Shown here one piece after another: positions 17,349-25,643 of a stretch of 64,000 bases of DNA (position 1 is the stretch's first letter; each line of letters opens with the position of its first letter). Origin of the DNA: JAOUGY01 sp963792365 (GTDB lineage: Bacteria > Actinomycetota > Acidimicrobiia > Spongiisociales > ZC4RG35); NCBI GenBank assembly GCA_963792365.1, contig CAWBVW010000005.1, positions 372,001-436,000 of the forward strand, given 5' to 3'. Both the position numbers and the translations under genes were made by a program. The notes under the pieces are model-generated. The model did no database searches and was not told the origin of the DNA. It saw only the letters and a list, made by a program, of their open reading frames with translations.

Positions 17349-17376
17349 ATCGAACCAGTGACCACTGGCGTGTGAA
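17349..17376 (-). repeat. tRNA-Val T-arm relic (copy 4)
   Basis: ATCGAACCAGTGACC is identical to the tRNA-Val(CAC) T-arm, and the following bases match the anticodon 3' strand with small changes. The acceptor part is not well kept. It lies between the dehydrogenase remnant and the phosphotransferase gene. Confidence 0.5.
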
Positions 17377-17565
17377 TGCACGGCAGCCCAGATCGCTGAC
17401 TTGGGGTTTCGACCCGCGCCCGGTGGAGACCTCCGCGAGAGTACGTTCGGTGGATGGTGTCGGAAGAACACTTCGAGACCCGGCAACGCACGGTGCGTCG
17501 TTCCCGGGTAGACGACGGGGCGGGCGGGAATCGCACTCGAAGATCGAAGCGAGTCTCGCGGACGC

Positions 17566-18531
17566 TCAGTGCCGGCGGCGCAGGCGGTCGTTCACCGCGG
17601 CCAACCACCGCCGCGGCTCGTCGTCGGAGGCCCCGAATCGCTCGGCCTCGACGATGTTCAGCATGAAGTTCATGCCCTTGTACACGTCGATCCGCACGGG
17701 ATCGCCGCTCGCCGCGAGGTCCTCGCCGTAGCCGTCCCAGAACGCGGCCGGCACGCCGTACAGGATCAGCACCCAATCCGCGAGCGGGTCGCCCCAAAAG
17801 GCGCGCTCGCCGTCGATGACGGCGGCGATGCGGATGTCGGCTCCCTCGCCGTCGATCAGGATGTTGCGCGGCCAGAGGTCGCCGTGCAGGAGGTGCGGCG
17901 TGGTCACCTCGTCCAGCCGCTCGCGGAACCGCGGGAAGATCCGGACGAACTCCTCGACCTCGGGATGCATCCGATCGAGTCGGCGGCAGTCGTCGGCCAG
18001 CCCCTCGACGTTGCGCGCACAGAACTCCGCCCACGTGGGTGCGCCGACGAACGGCTCCGGATAGCCGAAGCGATCGCCCTCAACCGAGTGAACCGTGCGC
18101 GCGAACTCCCCCAGCTGACGCCAGAGCTCTGCGTTCTCGGCATCGGTCAACGACGCCTCGACCGCGTGCCAGAGGCGTCCCGGAATGAAGTGCTGCAGGG
18201 ACGCGTGTCGACCGTCGATCTCGAAGAAGCCCAGGTAGCCGGGCACCAGCGGATGGACGGCGGCGAAGCGAGGCGCGATCGTCCGCTCCCGCTCCATCAG
18301 ATGTCGTTCGACGAAGTAGACCGGGGTCTCCACGCGCGGGGCGACCTTCAGCACGAAGGTCCCGTCGTCGGTCCCGATGCGGTAGGTGTTGTTGAACAAC
18401 CCCGAGTCCAGCTCGACGATCTCCCGGACCGACCGGCCCGGGAGTGCGTCGGCGACAGCGCGAACGGCCGCCGCCTCGTCGACGGGCTGCTGGAAGTCCG
18501 TCGACGCGCGTTCGATCTGTCGGACGTGCAC
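17566..18531 (-). CDS. Phosphotransferase of the aminoglycoside/choline kinase family
   Basis: A 321-residue APH-fold kinase. Visible are the ATP-site strand SGLFNNTYRI with the lysine of FVLKVAP, the catalytic loop LLHGDLWPRNIL and the metal-binding VIDGERAFWGDPLADW. GTG 18531 follows the stop of the peptidase fragment by four bases, so the genes shared a transcript. The family phosphorylates aminoglycosides, homoserine, choline or sugars; the acceptor here is unknown and resistance should not be assumed. Confidence 0.78.
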   Translation of the reverse strand: MHVRQIERASTDFQQPVDEAAAVRAVADALPGRSVREIVELDSGLFNNTYRIGTDDGTFVLKVAPRVETPVYFVERHLMERERTIAPRFAAVHPLVPGYLGFFEIDGRHASLQHFIPGRLWHAVEASLTDAENAELWRQLGEFARTVHSVEGDRFGYPEPFVGAPTWAEFCARNVEGLADDCRRLDRMHPEVEEFVRIFPRFRERLDEVTTPHLLHGDLWPRNILIDGEGADIRIAAVIDGERAFWGDPLADWVLILYGVPAAFWDGYGEDLAASGDPVRIDVYKGMNFMLNIVEAERFGASDDEPRRWLAAVNDRLRRRH

Positions 18532-18535
18532 GCGC

Positions 18536-19015
18536 CTACTCGTCCTCCGGCCACAGATGCCTCCACCAGGCGGCATCGTCTTTCAGGTGCTTGTCGAACC
18601 TCGCGGCGATCGACTCCGACCAGCGCTGGCGCCGGTCGCACTGCAGGATCCAGTGCAGCTCGTCGTCGATGCGGATGTACTCGACTTCCTTCCCGAGCAC
18701 GCGCAGCGCGGTGTACATCTGCTCGCTCTCGCCGGGCGGAACGTTGTTGTCGATCGCGCCGTGCAGCAGCAGCAGCGGAGTGACGACCTTGTCGGCCGCG
18801 AAGAGCGGCGACTGGTCGATGTAGATGTCGGGACGGTTCCACGGGTAGCTCTTCGCAGTGGCCGCGGCGCTGGAGGCGAAGTTGCCCTCGCCCCAGTAGC
18901 TGCTGATCGAGCTGATGCCTGCGTGCGAGACGGCCGCGCCGAACATGTCGGTCCGCGTGGTCAACAGCATCGTCATGAAGCCACCGTAACTGGCCCCGAT
19001 GCAGTCCAGACGCGC
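18536..19015 (-). pseudogene. S9 (prolyl oligopeptidase) family peptidase, C-terminal fragment
   Basis: The fragment carries the catalytic end of an S9 serine peptidase: nucleophile in CIGASYGGFMTM, acid in LHGAIDNNVPPGESEQMYTA and histidine in DELHWI. The beta-propeller and hydrolase start are missing. Reading back, similarity ends near 19015, with a TGA in frame just before it and IS3 material beyond. An ATG at 18976 could start a 146-residue protein, but it lacks the nucleophile. The gene was probably truncated by the IS3 region. Confidence 0.7.
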
Positions 19016-19119
19016 AGCAGGTCAATCGACCGGCCTTGCGCTGGAAACGCCTCTCCCCCACCTTCCCCGGTGGTCAGGAGATCAGAACCCGGGAATTCAG
19101 CCCTCGACAGTAAGCGTTC

Positions 19120-20192
19120 CAATCATGCCTCGGAACGACAGGAGCTTTCTGAGCTGCGTCGGGAGAACGCCCGGCTGCGGATGGAACGAGACCTACTCAA
19201 ACGAGCGACGGCCTTCTGGGTGAAGGAATCGGGACAGTGACCCGCTACCGGTGGGTGGCTGCCCGGGAGGCCGAGGGATTCCCGATCACCAAAGCGTGCG
19301 AGGTGGCAGGGGTGTCCCGCCAGGCGTTCTACGAATGGAACAAGAAGACAACGACGGGTCCCAGCGATGCCGAGGTCGAGGAGGCCCGGCTGGTCGAAAC
19401 GATGAGAGACATCCATCGTGACGACGACACAGTCGGTTCGCCCCGGATGACAGTGGCGCTCAACAACCTGGGCTGGGAAGTGAACCACAAGCGGGTGGAA
19501 CGACTGATGCGGGTCAACGGCCTCGTCGGCATCCCCGAGAAGCGCACGGTGCGGACCACCATCCCGCCGAGGACACACCCCCGGTGCCTGATCTGGTCGG
19601 TCGCCGCTTCGCCGTGGGTGCACCGGATTGGGCGTGGTGTTCGGACATCACCTACATCCCGACCGCCGAGGGATGGCTGTATCTGGCCACCGTCATCGAC
19701 ATTGGATCACGGCGGCTGCTCGGCTACTCGATGGCCGACCACATGCGGGCCAGTCTCGTCACCGCCGCCTTGGACATGGCCATCGGGATCAGAGCAGGCT
19801 GCTGTGCCGATGCCATCTTCCACTCCGACCGGGGCTCCCAAGGCGACCACCGATTGAATCCGCCCAATACATGTCAGCCGAGGCACGGACCGTGCTGGCA
19901 GGCGCCGGCATGTCCCAATCGGTTGAACGGACTGGAGTGTGCTGGGACAACGCCGTCGCCGAAGCATGGTTCGGGACGTTGAAACGCGAACTCGTGTCAC
20001 GGGTCCGGTTCGCCACCCGAGCCGACGCCCGCAGGGCGATCTTCGGCTGGATCAACCGATACAACCATCGACGACTGCACTCCAGCCTCGGCTACCAGAC
20101 CCCAACCCAATGGGAGGACCAGCACCGTCAAAGACACAGACACGACCAGGCCGCGTAAGCACGGTGTCAGGCAAACGGGGGGAAGACCACAT
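19120..20192 (+). mobile_element. Degraded IS3-family element (left-truncated)
   Basis: This is a broken relative of the element at 20192-21471. The end of orfA (19120-19240: SELRRENARLRMERDLLKRA) and a frameshifted orfB remain. The left end is gone. The right end at about 20165-20192 resembles the other copy's terminal repeat (shared CGGGGGGAA core) and abuts the next element directly, making a tandem pair. Confidence 0.75.
19237..20158 (+). pseudogene. IS3 orfB transposase, frameshifted
   Basis: The frame starts MTRYRWVAAREAEGFPITKA and runs to about 19565. It then continues in a second frame (GRRFAVGAPDWAWCSDITYI, through the second Asp in IFHSDRGSQ) and shifts again near 19850 (SVERTGVCWDNAVAEAWFGT to the end). 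All three DDE acidic positions are present, but two frameshifts prevent a working transposase. It is clearly diverged from the intact copy, so it is not a recent duplicate. Confidence 0.8.
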
Positions 20193-20236
20193 GGCAGCTC
20201 CCCCTCCGGACCGGTCACCTCGATAGTGAGGTTGAC

Positions 20237-20545
20237 ATGTCAGTTATGGAGAAGCCGAAGAGGACGAGGCGGAAGTTCACGGCCGAGTTCAAACGGGACG
20301 CGGTGGCGATGGTGTTGGACAACGACCGCACGATCGCTGATGTGGCTCGGAGTCTCGGGATCGGTGAGACGTCGCTTGGGAACTGGGTGAAACAAGAACG
20401 GATCGACCGGGGCGAGAAGGCTGGGTTGACGACGTCGGAACGCCAGGAGCTGTCGGAGTTGCGGCGGGAGAACGCCCGGTTGCGGATGGAACGAGATCTG
20501 CTCAAACGAGCGACGGCCTTTTGGGTGAAGGAGTCGGGACAGTGA
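20237..20545 (+). CDS. IS3 orfA (helix-turn-helix transposase subunit)
   Basis: A 102-residue protein: basic KPKRTRRKFTAEFKRDAVAM, a helix-turn-helix (DRTIADVARSLGIGETSLGNW) and a C-terminal leucine-rich coiled coil (SELRRENARLRMERDLLKRA) for dimerisation. Its end overlaps orfB. A TTTTGGG run at 20517-20523 near the overlap could act as a slippery site for the OrfAB fusion normally needed by IS3 transposition (inference). Confidence 0.85.
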   Translation: MSVMEKPKRTRRKFTAEFKRDAVAMVLDNDRTIADVARSLGIGETSLGNWVKQERIDRGEKAGLTTSERQELSELRRENARLRMERDLLKRATAFWVKESGQ

Positions 20546-21438
20546 CCCGCTATCGGTGGGTGGCTGCCCGGAAGGCCGAAGGATTCCCGATCACATGGTC
20601 ATGTGAGGCGGCTGGGGTGTCGACCTCGGCGTTCAACGACTGGCGACGCCGCTGCCATGCCGGCTCTTCCGACGCCGAACGATCTGAGGCTCGGTTGGTG
20701 GCCGAGATCGGTGCTATCTGGGCTGAGACCGACGGCACCTACGGCGAACCGAGGATCACACCCGAACTTCAAGAACGCGGGTTCAGGGTGAATCACAAGC
20801 GGGTCGAGCGGCTGATGCGCATCCACGGCATCGTGGGTGTTTTCAAACCGGCCAAGGTCAAGACCACGCTCCCCGCCGAGGATGCACCACCGCTGCCCGA
20901 CCTGGTCGGTCGCCGCTTCGGAGTCGGCGAACCCGACGTCGCCTGGTGCGGCGATATCACGTACATCCCGACCGGGGAAGGCTGGCTGTATCTGGCGTCA
21001 GTCCTCGACCTGGGATCGAGACGTTGGCTGGGGTATGCGATGGCCAACCACATGCGCACCGAACTCGTCGCCGCAGCACTCGAGATGGCCGTCGGGGTTC
21101 GAGCCGGAGACGTCGAGGACGTGGCCTTCCATTCGGATAGGGGCAGTCAGTATCTCTCCCGGGACTACCGGCAGCTGATCACAGGGTTCGGGATGGTCCA
21201 GTCGGTGGGCCGGACAGGCACCTCAGCCGACAACGCCGTCGCCGAAGCAGCCTGGTCGTCGCTCAAACGAGAACTCGTATCCCGATACCGGTTCCCAACC
21301 CGTGCCGACGCCCGAAAGGCGATCTTCGCCTGGATCAACCGATACAACACGACACGCCGGCACTCGACACTCGGCTACGTCACCCCGACCGAATGGGAGG
21401 CCCAATACCATCAACGATCACACGACCAGGCCGCGTAA
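20542..21438 (+). CDS. IS3 orfB (DDE transposase)
   Basis: A 298-residue rve-domain transposase from the GTG at 20542, which overlaps the orfA stop; an upstream in-frame ATG at 20521 would give 305 residues. DDE residues are visible: Asp in VAWCGDITYIPT, Asp in VAFHSDRGSQY and Glu in ADNAVAEAAWSSLKRE. The HTH_21-like segment near the start (RLVAEIGAIWAETDGTYG, VNHKRVERLMR) is standard for IS3 OrfB. The frame is intact. Confidence 0.88.
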   Translation: MTRYRWVAARKAEGFPITWSCEAAGVSTSAFNDWRRRCHAGSSDAERSEARLVAEIGAIWAETDGTYGEPRITPELQERGFRVNHKRVERLMRIHGIVGVFKPAKVKTTLPAEDAPPLPDLVGRRFGVGEPDVAWCGDITYIPTGEGWLYLASVLDLGSRRWLGYAMANHMRTELVAAALEMAVGVRAGDVEDVAFHSDRGSQYLSRDYRQLITGFGMVQSVGRTGTSADNAVAEAAWSSLKRELVSRYRFPTRADARKAIFAWINRYNTTRRHSTLGYVTPTEWEAQYHQRSHDQAA

Positions 21439-21471
21439 CCAACGTGACCGGCCCACGGGGGGAACTGCCCA

Positions 21472-21714
21472 TCGATCAACACGGCGTTCAAGAACCGAGG
21501 CGGGAACCACCGACTCAAGAACGCCATGTTCCTCGCCGCGTTCGTCGCCTCCCGACACGACCCCTGGGCCAAGGCCTACTACCAGCGGCAACGAGCCGAA
21601 GGAAAGAAACACAACGCCGCCATCATCTGCCTCGCCCGACAACGCTGCGACATCATCCTCGCCATGCTCAAAACCGCCACCCCCTACCAACCCGCCAGCC
21701 TCGAAGCCGCTTGA
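21472..21714 (+). pseudogene. IS110-family transposase, C-terminal fragment
   Basis: Directly after the IS3 right end an open frame reads INTAFKNRGGNHRLKNAMFL, then AYYQRQRAEGKKHNAAIICL and ARQRCDIILAML. This is the Transposase_20 end of IS110-family enzymes (the G-K-x-H-N-x-A-x-x-x-L-A-R-x-R pattern). The N-terminal RuvC-like part is absent on the other side of the IS3 elements, so more than a simple insertion has happened. Confidence 0.75.
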
Positions 21715-21740
21715 CAACAAGACGGGGACACCTTACCACC

Positions 21741-21772
21741 GTGCATGCGATGATGTATGCTGATGTGCATGC
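21741..21772. promoter_or_regulatory. Direct repeats of GTGCATGC at the MazEF-2 start
   Basis: GTGCATGC occurs at 21741-21748 and again at 21765-21772, each containing the palindrome GCATGC, 24 bases apart. The second copy covers the probable antitoxin start. The spacing puts both on nearly the same face of the helix, so this may be the antitoxin's operator. Confidence 0.45.
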
Positions 21773-21963
21773 AGAGTACGAGTGTTCGCATCGACCAGAC
21801 AACCCATCAGGAGTTGAAACGACTCGCCGACGAACTCGGCACCACTGTCGGCGAAACCGTCGCGCTTGCCGTCCGACGTCTCCGCCAAGACCGCATCGGC
21901 GAAGAGCTCTCCGCAGTCTTGACCGCGGACGAAGTCGACTGGCTCGATGCTGACCTCGGGTGA
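21769..21963 (+). CDS. Antitoxin of MazF module 2
   Basis: A small acidic protein of 64 residues from ATG 21769 (in-frame ATGs at 21757 and 21763 would add two to four). SVRIDQTTHQELKRLADELG and VGETVALAVRRLRQDR form a ribbon-helix-helix domain; the tail LSAVLTADEVDWLDADLG is the likely toxin-binding part. It overlaps the toxin gene by 17 bases, the same arrangement as module 1, but the two antitoxins are not close in sequence. Confidence 0.78.
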   Translation: MQSTSVRIDQTTHQELKRLADELGTTVGETVALAVRRLRQDRIGEELSAVLTADEVDWLDADLG

Positions 21964-22291
21964 CGTCATCGACCTCGACCTCGGACTCCCCGAAGGTCGC
22001 GAGGCCGGGTTCCGCCATCCCGCTGTGCTGGTCACGGCGCAGCGGATCCTCGATGCGCAACCCACCGTGATACAAGTCGTGCCGCTCACCACCACCATCA
22101 GGGGCTTCACGTCGGAGATCACGATCGAACCCCACGACACGAATGGCCTCCAGCAACGGTCGGCTGCGCAATGTCAGCACGTACGGGCGGTGTCGACCCG
22201 GCGGGTCGAACACGTACGCGGCAACACCGGGCCGGTGGTTCTCGGCCAGATCCGGGACATCATCGGCCTGATCCTCGACCTTCCGACCTAG
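21947..22291 (+). CDS. MazF/PemK-type toxin (module 2)
   Basis: A 114-residue toxin of the MazF fold. GDVIDLDLGLPEGREAGFRH leads into the conserved PAVLVT strand, then VIQVVPLTTTIRG (the region that carries the active-site arginine/threonine in MazF) and the closing GQIRDIIGLILDL. It should be an mRNA interferase neutralised by the upstream antitoxin. The frame is intact. It lies just right of the IS110 remnant, in a region of high turnover. Confidence 0.82.
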   Translation: MLTSGDVIDLDLGLPEGREAGFRHPAVLVTAQRILDAQPTVIQVVPLTTTIRGFTSEITIEPHDTNGLQQRSAAQCQHVRAVSTRRVEHVRGNTGPVVLGQIRDIIGLILDLPT

Positions 22292-22559
22292 GTGCAGCAC
22301 CGATCACCAGATCTGGCGCAAACGCTCCTTCTCCCAAGTGCCCTGGACCGGCACTTCGGCGAGTGGCTCTACTTCTCCGACGCGACAGCGGCGTCAGCCG
22401 ACGACAGCGCTCGATCCTCCGGGCAGCTGAGCCAAGACGCCCGAATGACCTGGAACGACGGGGAACGTTTGCCGCTGGAGGCCGAGCAATCCTCCTTCTC
22501 GCGGTGCGCATATTCCCCTTCGAGCGGGTGTGGCTGTGGCCGCTACTCGGTGAGAATGG

Positions 22560-23093
22560 ATGATGGCGCAGGAGTTTGCGATGGTGGTCTCATTACGGGG
22601 AGGTGGCGGCGTGCCGGTGGAGCATTCGGTCAGGGTTGGGATCTCCTTCGGGCTCACCTCCGGTGTCATCACGACTCTCGGCCTTCTTGTGGGCCTTTCG
22701 GCGGGCACTAGCTCGCAGCTCGCTGTCATGGGTGGGGTCTTCACCATCGCAGTCGCGGACTCCCTGTCCGACGCACTTGGTATTCACGTCTCGGAAGAGG
22801 CGGAGGGCGTTCACAGCCAACGCGAGGTCTGGACCGCCACCATCGCTACGTTCGCCTCGAAGCTGTTGATGGCGCTGACCTTCGCCATACCCGTGATTCT
22901 CCTCGACCTCGATGCAGCTGTTGTCGCGTCGATTCTGTGGGGGGCGTTTGCACTGTCCGTACTGAGCTGGAATCTGGCGCGCTCGCAGGGCATCAAGGCG
23001 GGGCCGGTCGTGTCGGAGCACCTGGTGGTGGCGGCACTTGTCATCGTTGCGGCACACCTGATTGGCCGGTGGATCTCCTCGGTCTTCTCATAG
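22560..23093 (+). CDS. VIT1/CCC1-like integral membrane protein
   Basis: Up to 177 residues with about five membrane segments. VRVGISFGLTSGVITTLGLL followed by GVFTIAVADSLSDALGIHVS and EEAEG resembles the first half of VIT/CCC1 iron-manganese transporters and related archaeal proteins, although the protein is shorter than VIT1. The start is uncertain: ATG 22560, ATG 22581 (CAGGAG in front) or GTG 22611 (GGGGAGG in front, best spacing). Metal transport is a family-based guess. Confidence 0.6.
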   Translation: MMAQEFAMVVSLRGGGGVPVEHSVRVGISFGLTSGVITTLGLLVGLSAGTSSQLAVMGGVFTIAVADSLSDALGIHVSEEAEGVHSQREVWTATIATFASKLLMALTFAIPVILLDLDAAVVASILWGAFALSVLSWNLARSQGIKAGPVVSEHLVVAALVIVAAHLIGRWISSVFS

Positions 23094-23168
23094 GTCCGGA
23101 ACTGACAGGAGCGGTTTGCACTGTGGGTCTCGGATGGACAGCCGATGCCTGGACATCGAGCGGCGGGG

Positions 23169-24290
23169 TCACATGCGGTGCACGGCCCTCGAGATGCCTG
23201 CGACTGCTCGTATTGCGTAGCGGGCGAGACGTGGCGACACCAACGCTGACATCGACACCAAGGTGACGTGACGGAGACCGACGCTGACGAGTGCGCCGAT
23301 CTGATCGATGACCTGCGTCGGGGTGCCCCACACGACGGTCTTGGCGAGCACGTCGGCGGGGACCGCGGCCATGGCTTTGAGGATTTCGGGACCCTCGTAG
23401 CGTTGCGGGATGAAGTCGATTCCTCCGCGAAACCCTTCACCGAGCGGATGGGGGTGACCGAGCTGCGCCCAGAAGGAGTGCGGGGTCAGCAGTGCAAAAA
23501 GGCGCAGCGGGGGGCTGTTGAGCAGCTGCTCGGCTTCGGTCTCTGACGCAGCGACGGCGTAGAACATGGAGAACCCGGGGGTGATGGCCATCGGGTCACG
23601 TCCCGCGCTGGCGGCGGCGTCTTGTATGGTCGCCAGGCTGGTGGCGTACTGGTCGGGGGTCATCGGGATGGCGGGGTACCAGCCGTCTCCGTAGCGGCCG
23701 GTCAGGCGCAGCATGCGAGGTCCGTGTGAGGCTACCCAGATCTCCGGGGTGCGATCCGGTGGTGACCCAATGTCCATCATCGCCGCATCGAGATGGAAGT
23801 GCTCCCCGTTGAAATCGAATGGTCCGCGCGAGTCGAAACACATGCGAATGATCTGGAGCGCCTCTTCGAGGCGAGCGACAGGTGTATCGAAACTGATGCC
23901 GTAGGGGATGAGGTTCTCGGCTTCTCCAGCGCCGATCCCGAGAATCGGGGGCCGCCGCGCCACATGGGCGAGTGTCAAAGCGTCTTGGGCCAGCTTGACC
24001 GGATGATGGCGGAGCGGATCGGTTACCCCCACCGCCAGCTGGATCTTCCCCACTCGCCCGGCTGCCCAACCCAGCAATGGTGTCCAGCTGAAGAACTCGT
24101 GCGGGCTGGTACCGGCTTTGGCGACCCAAGAGAAGTCCTCGTCCCAGATTCCCATGGGAGGAAAGTCGAGCCAATGGTCGATCGCCCACAACGAGTCGAG
24201 ACGCATCGCTTTGGCGGCTCGAATGATCATCCTCGTCCGAGAGATCGGAGGACGGGAGTTGATCCCAACACCGACCGTGACTCTGGGCAT
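23169..24290 (-). CDS. LLM-class F420-dependent oxidoreductase
   Basis: A 373-residue luciferase-like TIM-barrel enzyme. Features are the N-terminal VTVGVGINSRPP strand, LGIGAGEAENLIPYGISFDT, the FNGEHFHL segment, RTPEIWVASHGPRMLRLTGR and YGDGWYPA. Members use coenzyme F420 to oxidise or reduce alcohols, tetrahydromethanopterin-type cofactors or xenobiotics; the substrate here is unknown. I chose ATG 24290, where the barrel begins; longer frames upstream are arginine/proline-rich shadow. It stands alone. Confidence 0.82.
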   Translation of the reverse strand: MPRVTVGVGINSRPPISRTRMIIRAAKAMRLDSLWAIDHWLDFPPMGIWDEDFSWVAKAGTSPHEFFSWTPLLGWAAGRVGKIQLAVGVTDPLRHHPVKLAQDALTLAHVARRPPILGIGAGEAENLIPYGISFDTPVARLEEALQIIRMCFDSRGPFDFNGEHFHLDAAMMDIGSPPDRTPEIWVASHGPRMLRLTGRYGDGWYPAIPMTPDQYATSLATIQDAAASAGRDPMAITPGFSMFYAVAASETEAEQLLNSPPLRLFALLTPHSFWAQLGHPHPLGEGFRGGIDFIPQRYEGPEILKAMAAVPADVLAKTVVWGTPTQVIDQIGALVSVGLRHVTLVSMSALVSPRLARYAIRAVAGISRAVHRM

Positions 24291-24574
24291 CACCTCGATG
24301 CTACGCCAGGCTGGCGGTCGGTCGTTGGGGCGCGAGACGGACCGTGCCGATCGTGCGCACACTCCTCGGAATGAACGGCAGCCCCCGGGAATTGGAGCTG
24401 CCGGCCGTTGAGCGTGCGGTGATGAGTCATCAGTCTCACGTCCACTCTGCATTGCCCGAACCTGCCGGTCCGTGGCTTCGCTGGTCTGCCGGCGTCTGTG
24501 CGGCATTCGCGCCTGGCGCAGGTGCCAAATCGGGAGCACAATGGGACATGAGCCATCAAAGCAGAGGATGAGCG

Positions 24575-25021
24575 GTGCGGCAGCTAACAGATTCGATAGG
24601 AATCGACTCGCCGCCTGAGCCGGTCTGGGAATGGCTTTCCGCTTTGTCCCAGCACTACACGGAGTGGCATCCGGCTCACGTATCGGCCGAATGGGTACAC
24701 GGGGAACCAAATCAGGTCGGGTCTATCCTCGAGGCAGTCGAGAACCTCGGTGGCACCCGGGAGGTACTTCGGTTTGAGATAACCTCGGTGGCAGCTCCTC
24801 ATAGATTCGAGTACCGGATCCGAGGTCTGATCTCGCTGCTGCTCCCCGGTGGCGCCTTCGAGGTGGTGCCGGAGGACAAAGGCTCGCGGTTCACCGCCAC
24901 TATCTCGTATCGTTTCGGGCATCTGACGGAGCGACTGTTCCAACATCGCACGGCCGCCCTCAAGGGACACATGCAAGAAGAGGGCGAGAACCTGAAACGA
25001 ATCATCGAGTCCGCACGGTGA
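24575..25021 (+). CDS. SRPBCC (START-like) family protein
   Basis: A 148-residue protein starting at GTG 24575 behind a GCAGAGGATGAG site. PPEPVWEWLSALSQHYTEWH is the usual first helix of polyketide-cyclase/START-like small-molecule-binding domains. A beta-rich middle (EVLRFEITSVAAPHRFEYRI) and a long C-terminal helix (AALKGHMQEEGENLKRIIES) complete the fold. Ligand or enzyme role is not readable. It is divergent from the F420 oxidoreductase. Confidence 0.7.
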   Translation: MRQLTDSIGIDSPPEPVWEWLSALSQHYTEWHPAHVSAEWVHGEPNQVGSILEAVENLGGTREVLRFEITSVAAPHRFEYRIRGLISLLLPGGAFEVVPEDKGSRFTATISYRFGHLTERLFQHRTAALKGHMQEEGENLKRIIESAR

Positions 25022-25347
25022 GAGCCGCGTCCCCTCGTCACTCCCCCAAGCCGCCACGACGAGGGGGCCACACGCCGCCGGGAGATCGACTGACACTCGT
25101 CGTCTTCCTCCCGTTCGTGGAAACCCGCTCGGCCACGCCGCACGACGTCCGCCTCGACCGCGTATCACGGTGACGCACGCCGCGACGTCTCACCAGCTCG
25201 ACCAGCCCAGAGTTTCGTCGTTGTCGATGGAATCCGGACCCCTAAAGGTCGGTAAACGGCAGGACGCCGCCTTGCGAGGCATGAGGATTCGGAGCTCAAT
25301 TGCCATTGGTGCTGAGGTGGGAGCCGGAGACGGCTCTCGCCCGCCAC
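25022..25347. other. Intergenic stretch without a supported gene
   Basis: All six frames give short or arginine-rich translations. A small minus-strand frame begins just to the right (25348-25506). No hairpin followed by a T-tract is seen. Confidence 0.4.
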
Positions 25348-25506
25348 CTAGCGTCCGGCGTATGCGTCGAATACTGCCGCGGCCCGGGCCTCTGGCCGTA
25401 CTTCTAGCGGGTGCGAGTGGATGAACCCGGCGAAGGCTTCGGCGCGTTCTACGCACCGCTTGATCTCGTCGAGGATCGTCTTCCGCGTCCCCTTGATAGA
25501 CGCCAT
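25348..25506 (-). CDS. Small hypothetical protein (52 residues)
   Basis: The minus strand encodes MASIKGTRKTILDEIKRCVE, then RAEAFAGFIHSHPLEV and RPEARAAAVFDAYAGR, ending at TAG 25348-25350. It is amphipathic and helix-like with codon use typical of the genome, so it may be a real small protein or the intact end of a lost gene. There is no good Shine-Dalgarno sequence before the ATG, which lowers confidence. No family recognised. Confidence 0.35.
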   Translation of the reverse strand: MASIKGTRKTILDEIKRCVERAEAFAGFIHSHPLEVRPEARAAAVFDAYAGR

Positions 25507-25643
25507 CGAACATCAGGGAGCGATGGCCCTGGCGCGCGGGATTGGGCCACCGTAGTTTCGGAAGGAGCCGCAGAGGGACTGGGCACTCTCGGCACCCGGG
25601 TCGTCTGCCTGGTCCTTGCCACAAGGAGAAAGGCGGTGACGCC

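Larger units (their letters stand above)
20192..21471 (+). mobile_element. IS3-family insertion sequence, apparently complete
   Basis: About 1.28 kb with imperfect inverted ends: TGGCAGCTCCCCCTCC at 20192-20207 and its inverse ending CTGCCCA at 21471, with GGTCAC/GTGACC as the inner part (20213-20218 and 21444-21449). It contains orfA and orfB. Flanking trinucleotides differ, so no target duplication is seen. On its right it abuts an IS110 transposase fragment, on its left a degraded IS3 copy. Confidence 0.75.

Noticed and set aside
20517..20545. Firm call of programmed frameshifting in IS3
   Set aside because: A TTTTGGG run is near the orfA/orfB overlap, but it is not the classic A6G site and cannot be proven by eye, so it is mentioned only as possible.
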